Positions 8,559-18,100 of a stretch of DNA of 64,000 bases are shown in pieces (the first letter of the stretch is position 1; every line of letters starts with the position of its first letter). This DNA is from CANKJK01 sp964400405. GTDB lineage: Bacteria > Acidobacteriota > Vicinamibacteria > Vicinamibacterales > UBA2999. Both the position numbers and the translations under genes were made by a program. The DNA lies in assembly GCA_964400405.1 (NCBI GenBank), contig CAYNUO010000003.1, forward strand, positions 1 to 64,000. Reading direction: 5' to 3'. Under the pieces are notes generated by a model. That model saw only the letters and a list, made by a program, of their open reading frames with translations. It searched no databases and was not told where the DNA came from.

Positions 8559-11318
8559 GTGCCCCGGCTGTCGTGCATTCTCTGCTCGCGCAACGACGCC
8601 TACATGGGCAACTCGCGGTGGCGGCTCGAAACGTCGCTGAACTACCTCGGCGAGCAGGCCGCTGCCCTCGGCTATGGCCCGGCCGACCTCGAGGTGATCG
8701 TCTCCGACTGGGGCAGCGAGGTCCCCCTGCAGGACGTCGTGAATCTGACGCCGGCCGCCCACCGCCTGACACGCTTCCTCCACGTGCCGCCGGACGTGGC
8801 GCGCGCCCGGCAGGGCTCGAGCCCCTTTCCCGAAGTGCTCGCGCTGAACGCCGCCGCCCGGCGCGCGACCGGCACGTTCATCGGACGCATCGACCAGGAC
8901 ACCCTCGTCGGTCCCCGTTTTCTGCAGTGGTGCCTCGGCGGATCGCCGGACCCGGCCGCGCTCTACTTCGCCAACCGGCGGGACGTGCCCTACCGCTTCG
9001 CGGCGCCGTCGCCGCCACTCGACACCGTCACGCGCTTCGTCGGGGAACGTGGCAGCGCGATGCCGGTGCACCGGCAGAACCCGTTCACCGGCCACCTCTA
9101 CTGGACCTCGGCGGTGGGAATCTGGCTGGCGTCGCGCGCGGTCTGGGACGACGCAGGCGGCTACGACGAGCGGCTGATCTTCTACAACTGGATGGAGACG
9201 GACATGATCCACCGTCTCCGCGACCGGCACCCCATCGTCGATCTCGGCGCGCTGACGGACTGGGACTTCTATCACCTCGAGCACTACCACCCGCTCCGCT
9301 CGTGGGCGTCGCGGCCGCACGCGCTGAAGAACCCCGATGTCGATCTGTCCGCGCCCGTCGTCGAGCGTTGCCCGTCGGGACCCGGTTGGGGTCTCGCGAC
9401 CGAGCGGCTCGCTCCAGTGCCGGCTGCGCGCGTTACCACGGCCGCCCGTCGCGGCGGTCGCGCGGTCTATGCCTTCGCACGGGCGCGGCTTGCCGCCTGG
9501 TCCGCGTGTGACAGGGCAGCTATCGCGGCCCTCGCGGCAAGAGCGCGCTTGATGGCTCGGGCGCGGCGCAGCGTCGACGTGATCCGGGCCGAGCCCGTTG
9601 CTGCCTGGCCCGGCGTGCTGTGGGCGCTCTGGCGGAATCGAGCGGCCGGGCGGGCGTCCCGCATGGCCGGGTGGACGCGCGTCCGGAGGTGTGCCGCGGC
9701 CCTGCTGGGCGCAACGGGGCTCCTCCGGTACGCTCGCCGCTGGCGCGTCGCGGCACGCGCCGTCACCGACGCCGCCGGCCGGGAGCGCGCCGCGCGAGAC
9801 GCCAGCCGGTTCCGGACCTTCCAGGCCGGGCACGCCCACGTCTGGCCGGCCGCCCTGCACGCCGCGGCCACCCGCCGCGCGCTGGTCATCAGCAGCCGGT
9901 GCCCCTCCGTCGAGGCCGAGCTCGCCACGCTGACCGCGATTCGGCAGGCGGGGTTCGCCGTCACGGTGCTCCTTGAAGACGAAGCGCGGGGCCTCGCGCC
10001 GTTCTACGAACTGGGCGGCGCCGTCCGTGTACGGCTGTGGAGCGAGTTCCTGCCGGGCGCCGACTACAGCGCCCGCGCGCGGGCGCAGCTCGAGGGTGCG
10101 CTGTCGCTCGATGCCGTCATGGGCGTCACCCATGACGGGATCCGATGCGGACGCATTGCCGCGTGCACCGCGCTCCGGGACCTCCAGCTCGGCGTGCTCG
10201 ACCCGGCGATCCGAGCAGACCGCGCCGCGCTGGTGCGCCGGCTGGCAGCGAGCCTCGCGGCGGTCGAGCAGGCGGGCGCGGTCCTCGACGCCACCGACCC
10301 GCACCTGGTGGTTACGGACCACGAGTACACCCCGAAGGGCGAGCTGTTTGAGGTCGCGCTGGCGCGCGGGCTGGACGTCGTGGCGTACGACAGCGCGCAC
10401 CGCGCCGACGCGCTCGTCTTCAAGCGCTATCACGCCGGCAACCGCGATCGACACCTGACGACGCTCGCGCCGGACACCTGGGCAGGCCTGCGGCAGATGC
10501 CATGGTCGCCGGCCGATCACGACCGTGTCACGCACGAGATCGCCGCGTGCTACGCCCGTGGCGACTGGTATCTCGCCGGCCGCTCACGGTCAGGTCCCGA
10601 TCCGGGCGACGTGCGCACCTTCCTCGACCTGCCGCGCCGGACGCCGGTGGCGGCCGTGTTTCCGCATGTCCTGTGGGACGCACCCGTGCTCTGGGGCGAG
10701 CCGTTGTTCGCCAGCTACCAGGAGTGGTTCGTGCGCACGATGCAGACGGCCTACGCCAACCCGCGCCTGACGTGGCTGGTGAAGTTGCACCCGTCGCACG
10801 TGTGGCGTGAGGCGGTCGGGCGCGAGCCTGAGGAAGTGCGCGTCCTGCGCGAGCGACTCGGCCCGAGGCCCCCGCACGTGCGTCTGATCCCGGCGGACAC
10901 GCCCATCACCACGCAGGACCTGCTCCCGGCCGTCGACTACTGTCTGACCGTCCGCGGCACCGTGGGCGTCGAGGCCGCGCGACTCGGCATCCCCGTCCTG
11001 ACCGCCGGCCGGGCGCGCTACACGCACCACGGCTTCACGGTGGATTCGCCGTCAGCCGGCGAATACCTGGACCGGCTGCGGCGGCTCGAAGACACACCGC
11101 CGCTTGATGCGTCGTCACGCGCGCTGGCCGAGCGCTTCGCGTACGGCGCGTTTCTGCTTCGGCCGTGGCGCATGACGAGCGTGGTGCCCGGCGCGGACGG
11201 CGTCTCCGTACGCGTCGCGGATCGACACGCGTGGTCGGCCGCGGACGACATCCGCAGCCTGGCTGACTGGTTCGCCTCGGCGCGCGAGGACTATCTCGCC
11301 GCCCCGATCCCGGTATGA
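8559..11318 (+). CDS. Two-domain protein: GT2-type glycosyltransferase fused to capsule-synthesis-like domain
   Basis: A 919-residue cytoplasmic protein. Residues 1-270 form a GT-A-type domain: LSCILCSRNDAYMGNSRWRL, then GRIDQDTLVGPRF, where DQD acts as the DxD nucleotide-sugar site. After an Arg/Ala-rich linker, residues about 420-900 resemble the GT-B-like capsule/surface-carbohydrate synthesis family: VVTDHEYTPKGELFEVALARG, KLHPSHVW, DYCLTVRGTVGVEAARLGIPV and ALAERFAYGAF. It likely adds sugars to a surface polysaccharide. The GTG at 8559 is chosen because it aligns with the start of the next, paralogous protein and has TACAAT 8 bases upstream. It is the first gene of the glycan operon; the next gene overlaps by 4 bases. 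Confidence 0.8.
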   Translation: MPRLSCILCSRNDAYMGNSRWRLETSLNYLGEQAAALGYGPADLEVIVSDWGSEVPLQDVVNLTPAAHRLTRFLHVPPDVARARQGSSPFPEVLALNAAARRATGTFIGRIDQDTLVGPRFLQWCLGGSPDPAALYFANRRDVPYRFAAPSPPLDTVTRFVGERGSAMPVHRQNPFTGHLYWTSAVGIWLASRAVWDDAGGYDERLIFYNWMETDMIHRLRDRHPIVDLGALTDWDFYHLEHYHPLRSWASRPHALKNPDVDLSAPVVERCPSGPGWGLATERLAPVPAARVTTAARRGGRAVYAFARARLAAWSACDRAAIAALAARARLMARARRSVDVIRAEPVAAWPGVLWALWRNRAAGRASRMAGWTRVRRCAAALLGATGLLRYARRWRVAARAVTDAAGRERAARDASRFRTFQAGHAHVWPAALHAAATRRALVISSRCPSVEAELATLTAIRQAGFAVTVLLEDEARGLAPFYELGGAVRVRLWSEFLPGADYSARARAQLEGALSLDAVMGVTHDGIRCGRIAACTALRDLQLGVLDPAIRADRAALVRRLAASLAAVEQAGAVLDATDPHLVVTDHEYTPKGELFEVALARGLDVVAYDSAHRADALVFKRYHAGNRDRHLTTLAPDTWAGLRQMPWSPADHDRVTHEIAACYARGDWYLAGRSRSGPDPGDVRTFLDLPRRTPVAAVFPHVLWDAPVLWGEPLFASYQEWFVRTMQTAYANPRLTWLVKLHPSHVWREAVGREPEEVRVLRERLGPRPPHVRLIPADTPITTQDLLPAVDYCLTVRGTVGVEAARLGIPVLTAGRARYTHHGFTVDSPSAGEYLDRLRRLEDTPPLDASSRALAERFAYGAFLLRPWRMTSVVPGADGVSVRVADRHAWSAADDIRSLADWFASAREDYLAAPIPV

Positions 11319-12457
11319 CCACGCCTCCGCGCGCGCCGGCCCTCAGTCTGATCCTGTGCTCCCGGAATGACGCGTACATGGGCGACTCCCGCTTCCGGCT
11401 GGAGACGACGCTCAACTACACGGCAGCGGCCGCGGCCGCGGTGGGCGCGGAGCACGACGTGGAACTGCTGGTGGCCGACTGGGGGAGCGTCGTGCCGCTG
11501 GCGGAGGCCGTGCGCCTCGGGCCGGCGGCGGCGCGGCTCACACGCTTCGTGACCATACCGCCGGACCTCGCGCGAGCCCGCCAGGGCAGCAGCCCCTTTC
11601 CCGAGGTGCTGGCGCTCAACGCCGCCGCGCGGCGGGCACGGGGCGAGTTCATCGGCCGGATCGATCAGGACACGTTGACCGGCTCCCGCTTCATCGGCAC
11701 GTTCGTGGGCTGGGCACGCGGCACCACCGCGTTGCCGCCGGCGTTCACGAAGCCGCTGGCCGGCACGCTGCTCTTCTCGAATCGCCGCAGCATTCCCTAC
11801 CGTCTGGCCGCACAGCTTCCGCCGCTCGGCCCGCTGACGCACTTTCTCCGCGAACGCGGCCAGGCCCTGGCCATCGAGACGGCCCGGGTGTTCTACACGT
11901 CCGATGTCGGCGTCTGGCTGGCCCACCGCGATCTGTGGCACGCCTGCGGCGGCTACGACGAGCGCATGATCTTCATGAACGAGATGGATCCCGACATGGT
12001 CCGCCGGCTCATGGCGCACCACCCGCTCGTCGACCTCGGTCCACTCGTGGGCTGGGACTTCTATCACCTCGACCACTATCACCCGCGCGGATCGCGGTCC
12101 TCGTCCACCCATCGCGAAGTGAACAGCACGCACGTCTACGAGCCGATGGGACTCCGGCCTTCGGGCGACGCGTGGGGCCTTGCCGGCGAGGACCTCGCGG
12201 TCCGGCAGGCGCCGGCGCGCGCGGAGGACCACGGCGACACGATGACCGGCCGGATTCGCTGGGCAGCCGCGCTGGCGCTCGCCGGTCTGCAGATCGCCAG
12301 CGATCGAGTCGTCTACCCGCTCGTGCCGCGGTGGCGGCGGCGGGCGCGCCTTGCGCGGGAAGGCATCACCGGCCGCCCGGTGACCGCGTGGCCGGGAATT
12401 CTCCGCGGGCTCTGGCGGTCGCGCGGCAAACGGGAACCGGCCGACGCGCTAGACTGA
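11315..12457 (+). CDS. GT2-type glycosyltransferase, paralogue of the N-terminal domain of the previous protein
   Basis: A 380-residue protein. LSLILCSRNDAYMGDSRFRL and GRIDQDTLTGSRF are nearly identical to the upstream protein's N-terminal domain, as are the VDLGPLVGWDFYHLDHYHP and PPDLARARQGSSPFPEVLALNAAARRA blocks. It lacks the capsule-synthesis domain and instead ends with a short membrane-associated or basic helix region (WAAALALAGLQIASDRVVYPLVPRWRRRARLA). A local duplication with gain or loss of the second domain is the simplest history. The ATG overlaps the preceding stop (ATGA), so translation is coupled. Confidence 0.82.
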   Translation: MTTPPRAPALSLILCSRNDAYMGDSRFRLETTLNYTAAAAAAVGAEHDVELLVADWGSVVPLAEAVRLGPAAARLTRFVTIPPDLARARQGSSPFPEVLALNAAARRARGEFIGRIDQDTLTGSRFIGTFVGWARGTTALPPAFTKPLAGTLLFSNRRSIPYRLAAQLPPLGPLTHFLRERGQALAIETARVFYTSDVGVWLAHRDLWHACGGYDERMIFMNEMDPDMVRRLMAHHPLVDLGPLVGWDFYHLDHYHPRGSRSSSTHREVNSTHVYEPMGLRPSGDAWGLAGEDLAVRQAPARAEDHGDTMTGRIRWAAALALAGLQIASDRVVYPLVPRWRRRARLAREGITGRPVTAWPGILRGLWRSRGKREPADALD

Positions 12458-12476
12458 CAACGCTCGTACCTCACTC

Positions 12477-13505
12477 ATGCGAATTCTGGTGGCCGGCCTC
12501 GGCAGCGCCGGACAACGGCACGTGCGCAATCTGCGGACGATGTTCGGCGGCGACGTGGAGATACACGCCTACCGCGTCCGCGGGCGCACGCAGGTCCTCG
12601 GTGCGGACGGCACCATCCTGCCGGGCTCCGTGGAAGACGCGTATGGCATCACCGCGTTCACGTCGCTCGGCGACGCCCTGGCCGCGCGGCCGGACGCCGT
12701 GTTCGTCACGAACCCGACCGACCGGCACCTCCCCGTGGCGCTGGCCGCGGCACGCGCCGGCTGCCACCTCTTCATCGAGAAGCCGGTCTCGCACACGCTC
12801 GCCGGCCTGTCGGATCTCGCGGCTGCGGTCGCACGCCACGGCACGGTGTGCACCGTCGGCTACCAGCTCCGCCTGCACCCGGTGTTTCTCGCGCTCCGTG
12901 ACCTGCTGGCGACGCGGTCCGTCGGCCGGGTGCTGTCGGCCCGGCTGGATTTCGGGGAGTACCTGCCCGCCTGGCACCCGTGGGAGGACTACCGCCAGAT
13001 GTTTCACGGGCAGCGGGCGCACGGTGGCGGCGTCGTCCTCGAGCAGAGTCACGACCTCGACTACGCGCTCGCGCTCTTCGGGCCTGCGCGGCAGGTGGCG
13101 GGTGTCGGCGGGTGCTCCGGAGAGATCGAGGTCGACGCGGAAGACTGGGCGGACCTGCTGCTGACCTGCGGGGACGCCGACGCCCCGGTTCCGGTGCACC
13201 TGCACCAGGACATGCTGCGGCAGCCACAGACGCGGACGTGCGAGATCACCGGGACGACCGGTCGCATCGATGCGGACTTCGTGTCGGGCCAGGTGACCGT
13301 CACGCGGCCTTCGGGTGTCGTGGAGGCGCCGCACGTGCCGCTCGTCGAGCGCAATGCGCTCTTCGTCGAGGAACTCCGCCTCTTTTTCAGGGCGATCGCC
13401 GGCCGTGGTGGCCCCCTTGTCCCGCTCGAGGACGGCGTCGCCACGCTCCGCGTCGCGGTTGCCGCGCTGGACGCCATCAGCACCGGCGAGCCGGTCGCCG
13501 TCTAG
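12477..13505 (+). CDS. Gfo/Idh/MocA-family sugar oxidoreductase
   Basis: A 342-residue NAD(P)-dependent dehydrogenase. The N-terminal Rossmann site is MRILVAGLGSAGQRHVRNL, the family Glu-Lys-Pro is in LFIEKPVSHTLAGL, and WHPWEDYRQMF with GGGVVLEQSHDLD marks the substrate domain. These enzymes oxidise or epimerise nucleotide sugars or inositols. Lying directly before a CMP-sugar cytidylyltransferase, it may make or modify a nonulosonic-type or other activated sugar for this cluster (inference). It starts 19 bases after the previous stop. A TAGACT at 12450-12455 could be an internal promoter, but this is weak. Confidence 0.88.
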   Translation: MRILVAGLGSAGQRHVRNLRTMFGGDVEIHAYRVRGRTQVLGADGTILPGSVEDAYGITAFTSLGDALAARPDAVFVTNPTDRHLPVALAAARAGCHLFIEKPVSHTLAGLSDLAAAVARHGTVCTVGYQLRLHPVFLALRDLLATRSVGRVLSARLDFGEYLPAWHPWEDYRQMFHGQRAHGGGVVLEQSHDLDYALALFGPARQVAGVGGCSGEIEVDAEDWADLLLTCGDADAPVPVHLHQDMLRQPQTRTCEITGTTGRIDADFVSGQVTVTRPSGVVEAPHVPLVERNALFVEELRLFFRAIAGRGGPLVPLEDGVATLRVAVAALDAISTGEPVAV

Positions 13506-13506
13506 C

Positions 13507-14262
13507 ATGCCGCGTCCCGAGATTCTCGCGCTCATCCCCGCCCGCGGCGGGTCCAAGGGCATCCCGCGCAAGAACCTGCTGCCCGTCAACGGCCGGCCGC
13601 TCATCGCGTATCCGATCGACACCGCCCTCCAGTCGCAGCTCATCACGCGCACGGTGGTCTCGACCGATGACGACGAGATCGCCGCGGTGAGCCGCAGTTG
13701 CGGTGCGGACGTGCCGTTCATGCGGCCCGCGCAGTACGCGACCGACACAGCCACGGATCTCGACGTGTTCCGCCACGCACTGACGTGGCTCCGTGAGCAC
13801 GAGGGCTACACCTGCGACCTGGTGGTGCATCTGCGCGCGACAGTCCCGGTCCGTCGGCCGGAGGTCGTCGACGATGCCATCAGCCGGCTGCTGGCGCGGC
13901 CGGACGCGCACGCCCTGCGCTCCGTCAGCCGGCCGCACCAGAGCCCGTTCAAGATGTGGCGCCCCGCGGGGGAGTTCATCGAACCGCTCGTCCCGGTTCC
14001 CGGGCTCCCGGAATCACACAGCCAGCCGCGCCAGGCCCTGCCTGAGGTCTACTGGCAGAGCTCCTACGTGGACATCGTGCGCCCGCAGGTCGTGCTGGAG
14101 CTGGGAATGATCGCGGGGCACCGCGTGCTGCCGTTCGTCGTCGAGGACCCGTCGCCCGACCTGGACTACCTCGAGGACGTTCCCGCGCTCGAAGCCGCGC
14201 TCGCCGCGCTGGCCCGCGGCGACTGGCCACCACGACGCCGCGGCGACCGGCACCCGGGCTGA
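13507..14262 (+). CDS. Acylneuraminate (CMP-sugar) cytidylyltransferase family protein
   Basis: A 251-residue protein. The signature LALIPARGGSKGIPRKNLLPVNGRP at residues 6-30 is the CTP-binding motif of NeuA/KdsB-like enzymes. RTVVSTDDDEIAAVS and CDLVVHLRATVPVRRPE complete the nucleotidyltransferase core. It probably activates a nonulosonic or related acidic sugar as its CMP derivative for surface glycan assembly. No NeuB- or NeuC-like synthase is present in this window, so the sugar must come from elsewhere. The ATG follows the previous stop by one base. Confidence 0.87.
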   Translation: MPRPEILALIPARGGSKGIPRKNLLPVNGRPLIAYPIDTALQSQLITRTVVSTDDDEIAAVSRSCGADVPFMRPAQYATDTATDLDVFRHALTWLREHEGYTCDLVVHLRATVPVRRPEVVDDAISRLLARPDAHALRSVSRPHQSPFKMWRPAGEFIEPLVPVPGLPESHSQPRQALPEVYWQSSYVDIVRPQVVLELGMIAGHRVLPFVVEDPSPDLDYLEDVPALEAALAALARGDWPPRRRGDRHPG

Positions 14263-14264
14263 CG

Positions 14265-15254
14265 ATGCCGCAACCCGGTGTGCTCATCCTGCTCTATCAC
14301 CGCGTGGCGGACCCCGGCGCCGATCCGCAACGGCTGGCGGTGCACCCGGACCGCTTCGTTCGTCATCTCGACGTCATCCGCCGCACGGCCGACGTGCTCA
14401 GCCTCGCCGAGGTGCAGGCCGCGCGCGAAGAGGGGCGGCTGCCCCGGCGCGGCATCGCCGTGACCTTCGACGACGGCTATGCCGACAACGCCGCGACCGC
14501 CGCGCCGCTGCTCCGCCAGGCCGGCGTCCCGGCGACGTTCTTCGTGACGTCGTCCTCGGTGAACGGTGCGCGCGAGTTCTGGTGGGACGAGCTCGAGCAG
14601 TGGTTGCTGTGTCCGGGTGTCCTGCCCGCGACGCTGCGGCTCAGCGTCGGCGGGTCGACGTGGACCGCCGCGCTGGGTGCTTCGGCGACCTGGTCCGGCC
14701 AGGACGCCATCGAGCATCGGGGCTGGACGGTCGACGACCCGGATCCGACACCGCGACACACGGCGTACCGCCGGCTCTGCACGGCGCTGAAGCCGTTATC
14801 CGGACCGCAACGCCACCGCGCGCTCGACGGCCTGGCCGCGCAGGCCGGCCGCGCACCATTCGTGCGCGACACGCACCGCACGCTGACGACGCTGCAGCTC
14901 GCCACGCTCGCCACCGGACACGGCCTCACCGTCGGCTCGCACACCGTGACGCATCCGTCACTCGGCGCGCTGCGCATCGCGGAGCAGCGCCAGGAACTGC
15001 AGGACAGCCGCACCGCGCTGGCAGCGCTCACGGGACAGGCGGTGACGCACCTCGCCTATCCGTTCGGCGGTCGCGGCGACCAGACCTGGCGGACCAGACG
15101 CGCGGCACGGGCCGCCGGCTACACCGCGGCCTGCATCAACGAACCCGGGCTGGTGCGGAGGCGGACTCACCCGCTCCGTCTGCCCCGTGTCCTGGTACGC
15201 GACTGGGATGGACCGGCGTTCGCCGAGCGGCTGGAGCGATGGCTGCATGCCTGA
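14265..15254 (+). CDS. Polysaccharide deacetylase (NodB-type)
   Basis: A 329-residue protein. The NodB catalytic motif AVTFDDGYADNAATAAPLL is at about residues 63-82, where the two Asp are base and metal ligand. The second metal motif GSHTVTHPSLGAL is near residue 225, and THLAYPFGGRGDQTWR supplies the Arg motif. No signal peptide is evident, so it may act on lipid-linked or nucleotide-linked intermediates on the cytoplasmic side, or be exported without a classical signal. It is 2 bases after the previous gene and overlaps the next by 8 bases. Confidence 0.87.
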   Translation: MPQPGVLILLYHRVADPGADPQRLAVHPDRFVRHLDVIRRTADVLSLAEVQAAREEGRLPRRGIAVTFDDGYADNAATAAPLLRQAGVPATFFVTSSSVNGAREFWWDELEQWLLCPGVLPATLRLSVGGSTWTAALGASATWSGQDAIEHRGWTVDDPDPTPRHTAYRRLCTALKPLSGPQRHRALDGLAAQAGRAPFVRDTHRTLTTLQLATLATGHGLTVGSHTVTHPSLGALRIAEQRQELQDSRTALAALTGQAVTHLAYPFGGRGDQTWRTRRAARAAGYTAACINEPGLVRRRTHPLRLPRVLVRDWDGPAFAERLERWLHA

Positions 15255-15957
15255 GCGTCTGCTCGCTCCTCTGTGGCAGCGTCTGCGGCAGACGCTCGTG
15301 CGGAGGCGTACCGTCAGCGGCCTCGACGCACATCCGTGGCGGACGCCCGGCCCCGTGAGCCGCACATTCGGCCTCGATCGCGGCACACCGATCGACCGCG
15401 CCTATATCGATCGCTTTCTCGCCGCACACGCGAGCGACATCCACGGCGCCGTGCTCGAAGTCGGGGACGCGACGTACACGAACCGCTTCGGCCGTGGCGT
15501 CACGCGCAGTGACGTCGTGCATCACGCGCACGACGCACCAGCCGGCGCCATCGTCGCGGACCTGGCGGACGCGCCGGCGCTGGCCACCTGCGCGTACCAG
15601 TGCGTCATCGCCACGCAGACGCTGCAGCACATTCCCGATGCCGCCCGCGCCGTCGCCACCATCCGCCGCATCCTCGCACCTGGCGGCGTCGCGCTGATCA
15701 CGGTCCCGGGGATCGGGCAGGTCAGCCGCTTCGACGCCGACCGCTGGGGTGACTACTGGCGCTTCACCTCACAGGGACTCCGCCATCTGCTCGCGACCTC
15801 GTTCCCGTCCGCCCAGATCGACGTCCGCGCCTACGGCAGCGCATGGACGGCCGTCGCCGCGCTGCAGGGCGTCGCAGCGGAGGAACTGCAGCCGGACGAG
15901 CTCGAGTGGCGCGACGCTGACTACGAAGTCATCGTCGCCGCGCGGATCGTCACGTGA
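15247..15957 (+). CDS. Class I SAM-dependent methyltransferase of glycan clusters
   Basis: A 236-residue protein. FGLDRGTPIDRAYIDRFL and GAVLEVGDATYTNRFG form the entry and the SAM-binding Gly-rich region. ADLADAPALATCAYQCVIATQTLQHIPD and RILAPGGVALITVPG are motifs II and III. Such proteins commonly sit in polysaccharide loci and probably methylate a sugar or an end residue of the glycan (inference). The ATG at 15247 overlaps the deacetylase end by 8 bases. Confidence 0.84.
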   Translation: MPERLLAPLWQRLRQTLVRRRTVSGLDAHPWRTPGPVSRTFGLDRGTPIDRAYIDRFLAAHASDIHGAVLEVGDATYTNRFGRGVTRSDVVHHAHDAPAGAIVADLADAPALATCAYQCVIATQTLQHIPDAARAVATIRRILAPGGVALITVPGIGQVSRFDADRWGDYWRFTSQGLRHLLATSFPSAQIDVRAYGSAWTAVAALQGVAAEELQPDELEWRDADYEVIVAARIVT

Positions 15958-17372
15958 GCGGATCGTCGCCGGCGCTGCGCGTGCTGCACGTGACCGCCAG
16001 CGACGGCGGTGGTGGCGCGGACGGTGTGGCCGCGCGGCTCGCGGCGGGGCTGCGCGGACGGGGCCACGACGCGTGGCTGGCGGTCGGTCATCGTTCAACA
16101 TCGTCCGGCCACGTGCTGGCCATCCCGCATGACGACGCACCGGCCTGGCGCTGGAGCGGCTACACGCTGGCGTACGACGGCCTGCGCCGGCTCGCCTCCG
16201 CGCACCCGGGACACGGCGCGGGCCGGCTCGCGCGTCTGCTCAGGCGTGCCACGCATCCGGAGGCCGCGCGTGCCTGGTGGACCGGACTCGAAGACTTCGA
16301 CTTCCCGGGCACGGCGCGCCTGCCGGACCTCCCACCGTCACCGCCGCAGATCGTGCACGCGCACAACCTGCACGGCGGCTACTTCGATCTGCGGCAGCTC
16401 GGCGCGCTGAGCGCGCGGCTGCCGGTCTGCCTGACGCTGCACGATGCGTGGCTGCTGAGCGGGCACTGCGCCCACGCGTTCGACTGCGACCGCTGGCAGA
16501 CGGGATGCGGTCACTGCCCGGACCTCACGATCGAGCCGGCGATCCGCCGCGACCGCACGGCGGAGAACTGGCGGCGCAAGCAGGCAGTCTTCGCGGCGAG
16601 CCGCGTGCATATTGCGACGCCGAGCCAGTGGCTGATGGACCGCGTGCATCGGTCGCTGCTGGCGCCCGCTGTCGCGACGGCACGGGTCATCCCGAACGGC
16701 GTCGACACGAACGTCTTCGCTCCGGGCGACCGTGTGGCCGCGCGGTCGACCTTCGCGCTGCCGGCCGATGCCGCCGTCGTCATGGTCACCACCGGTGACC
16801 CCGGCGCTCCGTGGCGGGACGGGCCACTGCTGACCGACGCGCTGGACCGCATCGTGGCCGCGCTCCCCGGTCGGCAGTTGCGGTTCCTCGCGGCGGGCCG
16901 GGGCGCGCTGAGCGCGCAGGCGCTGCCGGCACAGGTCGCGGCGCGGGTCGTCCGGACGGGGCATCTGTCGCAGGACGGCATGCGGGCGGCGTATCAGGCC
17001 GCCGACGTCTACGTGCATGCAGCCCGGGTGGATACGTTTCCCACCACCGTGCTCGAAGCCCTCGCCTGCGGCGTTCCCGTCGTCGCCACGCGCGTCGGCG
17101 GGATCCCGGAACAGATCCGCGCGGTGCCGCTGGCGGCCGTCGCCGCCGGCCATGCGACCGGGGACGTTGACGGAACCGGTGTCCTGGTCGATCCGGGCGA
17201 TGCCGCGGGAATGGCGGAAGCCGTCCGCGGCCTGCTGACGTCGGCCGCGTTGCGCGCCGGGCTCGGGGCCCGCGCCTCGAGCGACGTCGCGGCGCGCTTC
17301 TCGCTGGACGCCCAGGTTCGCGCCTGCGAGGACTGGTACTGCGCGATACTGTCACGTCGGAATGCCGCCTGA
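15954..17372 (+). CDS. GT4-family glycosyltransferase
   Basis: A 472-residue GT-B enzyme. The N-terminal half starts RVLHVTASDGGGGADGVAARL and carries IVHAHNLHGGYFDLRQL. The C-terminal half has IPNGVDTNVFAPGD and the donor-binding acidic motif DTFPTTVLEALACGVPVVATRVGG. A Cys/His cluster HCAHAFDCDRWQTGCGHCP near residue 175 is shared by WcaL/colanic-acid-type relatives. It probably transfers a sugar from a nucleotide donor onto the growing lipid-linked chain. The GTG start overlaps the previous stop (GTGA), and the gene overlaps the next one by 11 bases. Confidence 0.9.
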   Translation: MSGSSPALRVLHVTASDGGGGADGVAARLAAGLRGRGHDAWLAVGHRSTSSGHVLAIPHDDAPAWRWSGYTLAYDGLRRLASAHPGHGAGRLARLLRRATHPEAARAWWTGLEDFDFPGTARLPDLPPSPPQIVHAHNLHGGYFDLRQLGALSARLPVCLTLHDAWLLSGHCAHAFDCDRWQTGCGHCPDLTIEPAIRRDRTAENWRRKQAVFAASRVHIATPSQWLMDRVHRSLLAPAVATARVIPNGVDTNVFAPGDRVAARSTFALPADAAVVMVTTGDPGAPWRDGPLLTDALDRIVAALPGRQLRFLAAGRGALSAQALPAQVAARVVRTGHLSQDGMRAAYQAADVYVHAARVDTFPTTVLEALACGVPVVATRVGGIPEQIRAVPLAAVAAGHATGDVDGTGVLVDPGDAAGMAEAVRGLLTSAALRAGLGARASSDVAARFSLDAQVRACEDWYCAILSRRNAA

Positions 17373-18000
17373 GCCGTTCGCGTCCACCCTCTGGCCTCTG
17401 ACGCCGGGTACGTTCGTCGCGCCACCAGCCGTGCGCGGCGAACGCGCGCGTCTGAGCCTCGTGATGCCGTCACGCAATCACGGCACGTTCATCGAGGCGG
17501 CGATCCGCTCGGTGCTGCTGCAGGCGCATCCCGCGGTGGAACTGATCGTCATGGACGCGGCCTCCACGGACGCCACACCGGCGGTCCTCGAGCAGTACCG
17601 GCCGTGGCTCGCACACGTCACGTCCGAGCGGGACGCGGGCCCCGCCGACGCGCTGAACAAAGGCTTCGCGCACGCCAGCGGAGAGCTGCTCGGGTTCCTC
17701 AACGCGGACGACTTCCTGCTGCCAGGGTCGCTCGACACCGTCATCCGCTGGTTCGACGCGCACCCGGAGACCGACGTCGTGTCGGGGCACGGCTACATGG
17801 CGCGACCGTCGGGCGAGCTGGGCCCGGCCGTCGTCAGTGACCGATGGGATCGGGAGCGCTTCGTCCGCGGCACGTGCATCCTGTTCCAGCCGGCGACGTT
17901 CTTCCGGCGCCGGCCGTTCGACCGCGTCGGCGGGTTCTCCGCACGGCGGCAGCAGACGTGGGACATGGAGCTCTGGGCGAACCTGGCGGAATCCGGCGCC
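17362..18000 (+). CDS. GT2-family glycosyltransferase, 3' part lost in assembly gap
   Basis: 213 residues are visible before the gap. ARLSLVMPSRNHGTFIEAAIRSVLLQ, VELIVMDAASTDATPAVLEQY and LLGFLNADDFLLPGSLD (the metal-binding DxD-type site is NADD) identify an inverting GT2. QQTWDMELWANLAESGA is where the called sequence ends, close to the usual catalytic region end. The length beyond the gap is unknown. Either it stops inside the gap, or it is fused to the capsule-like protein that follows, as in the protein at 8559-11318. Confidence 0.87.
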
Positions 18001-18100
18001 NNNNNNNNNNNNNNNNNNNNNNNNNNNNNNNNNNNNNNNNNNNNNNNNNNNNNNNNNNNNNNNNNNNNNNNNNNNNNNNNNNNNNNNNNNNNNNNNNNNN
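18001..18100. other. Assembly gap (100 N)
   Basis: A run of exactly 100 N, the usual placeholder for unknown length. It cuts the GT2 gene on the left and the 5' end of the capsule-like gene on the right. The apparent frames cannot be compared across it. Confidence 0.98.
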
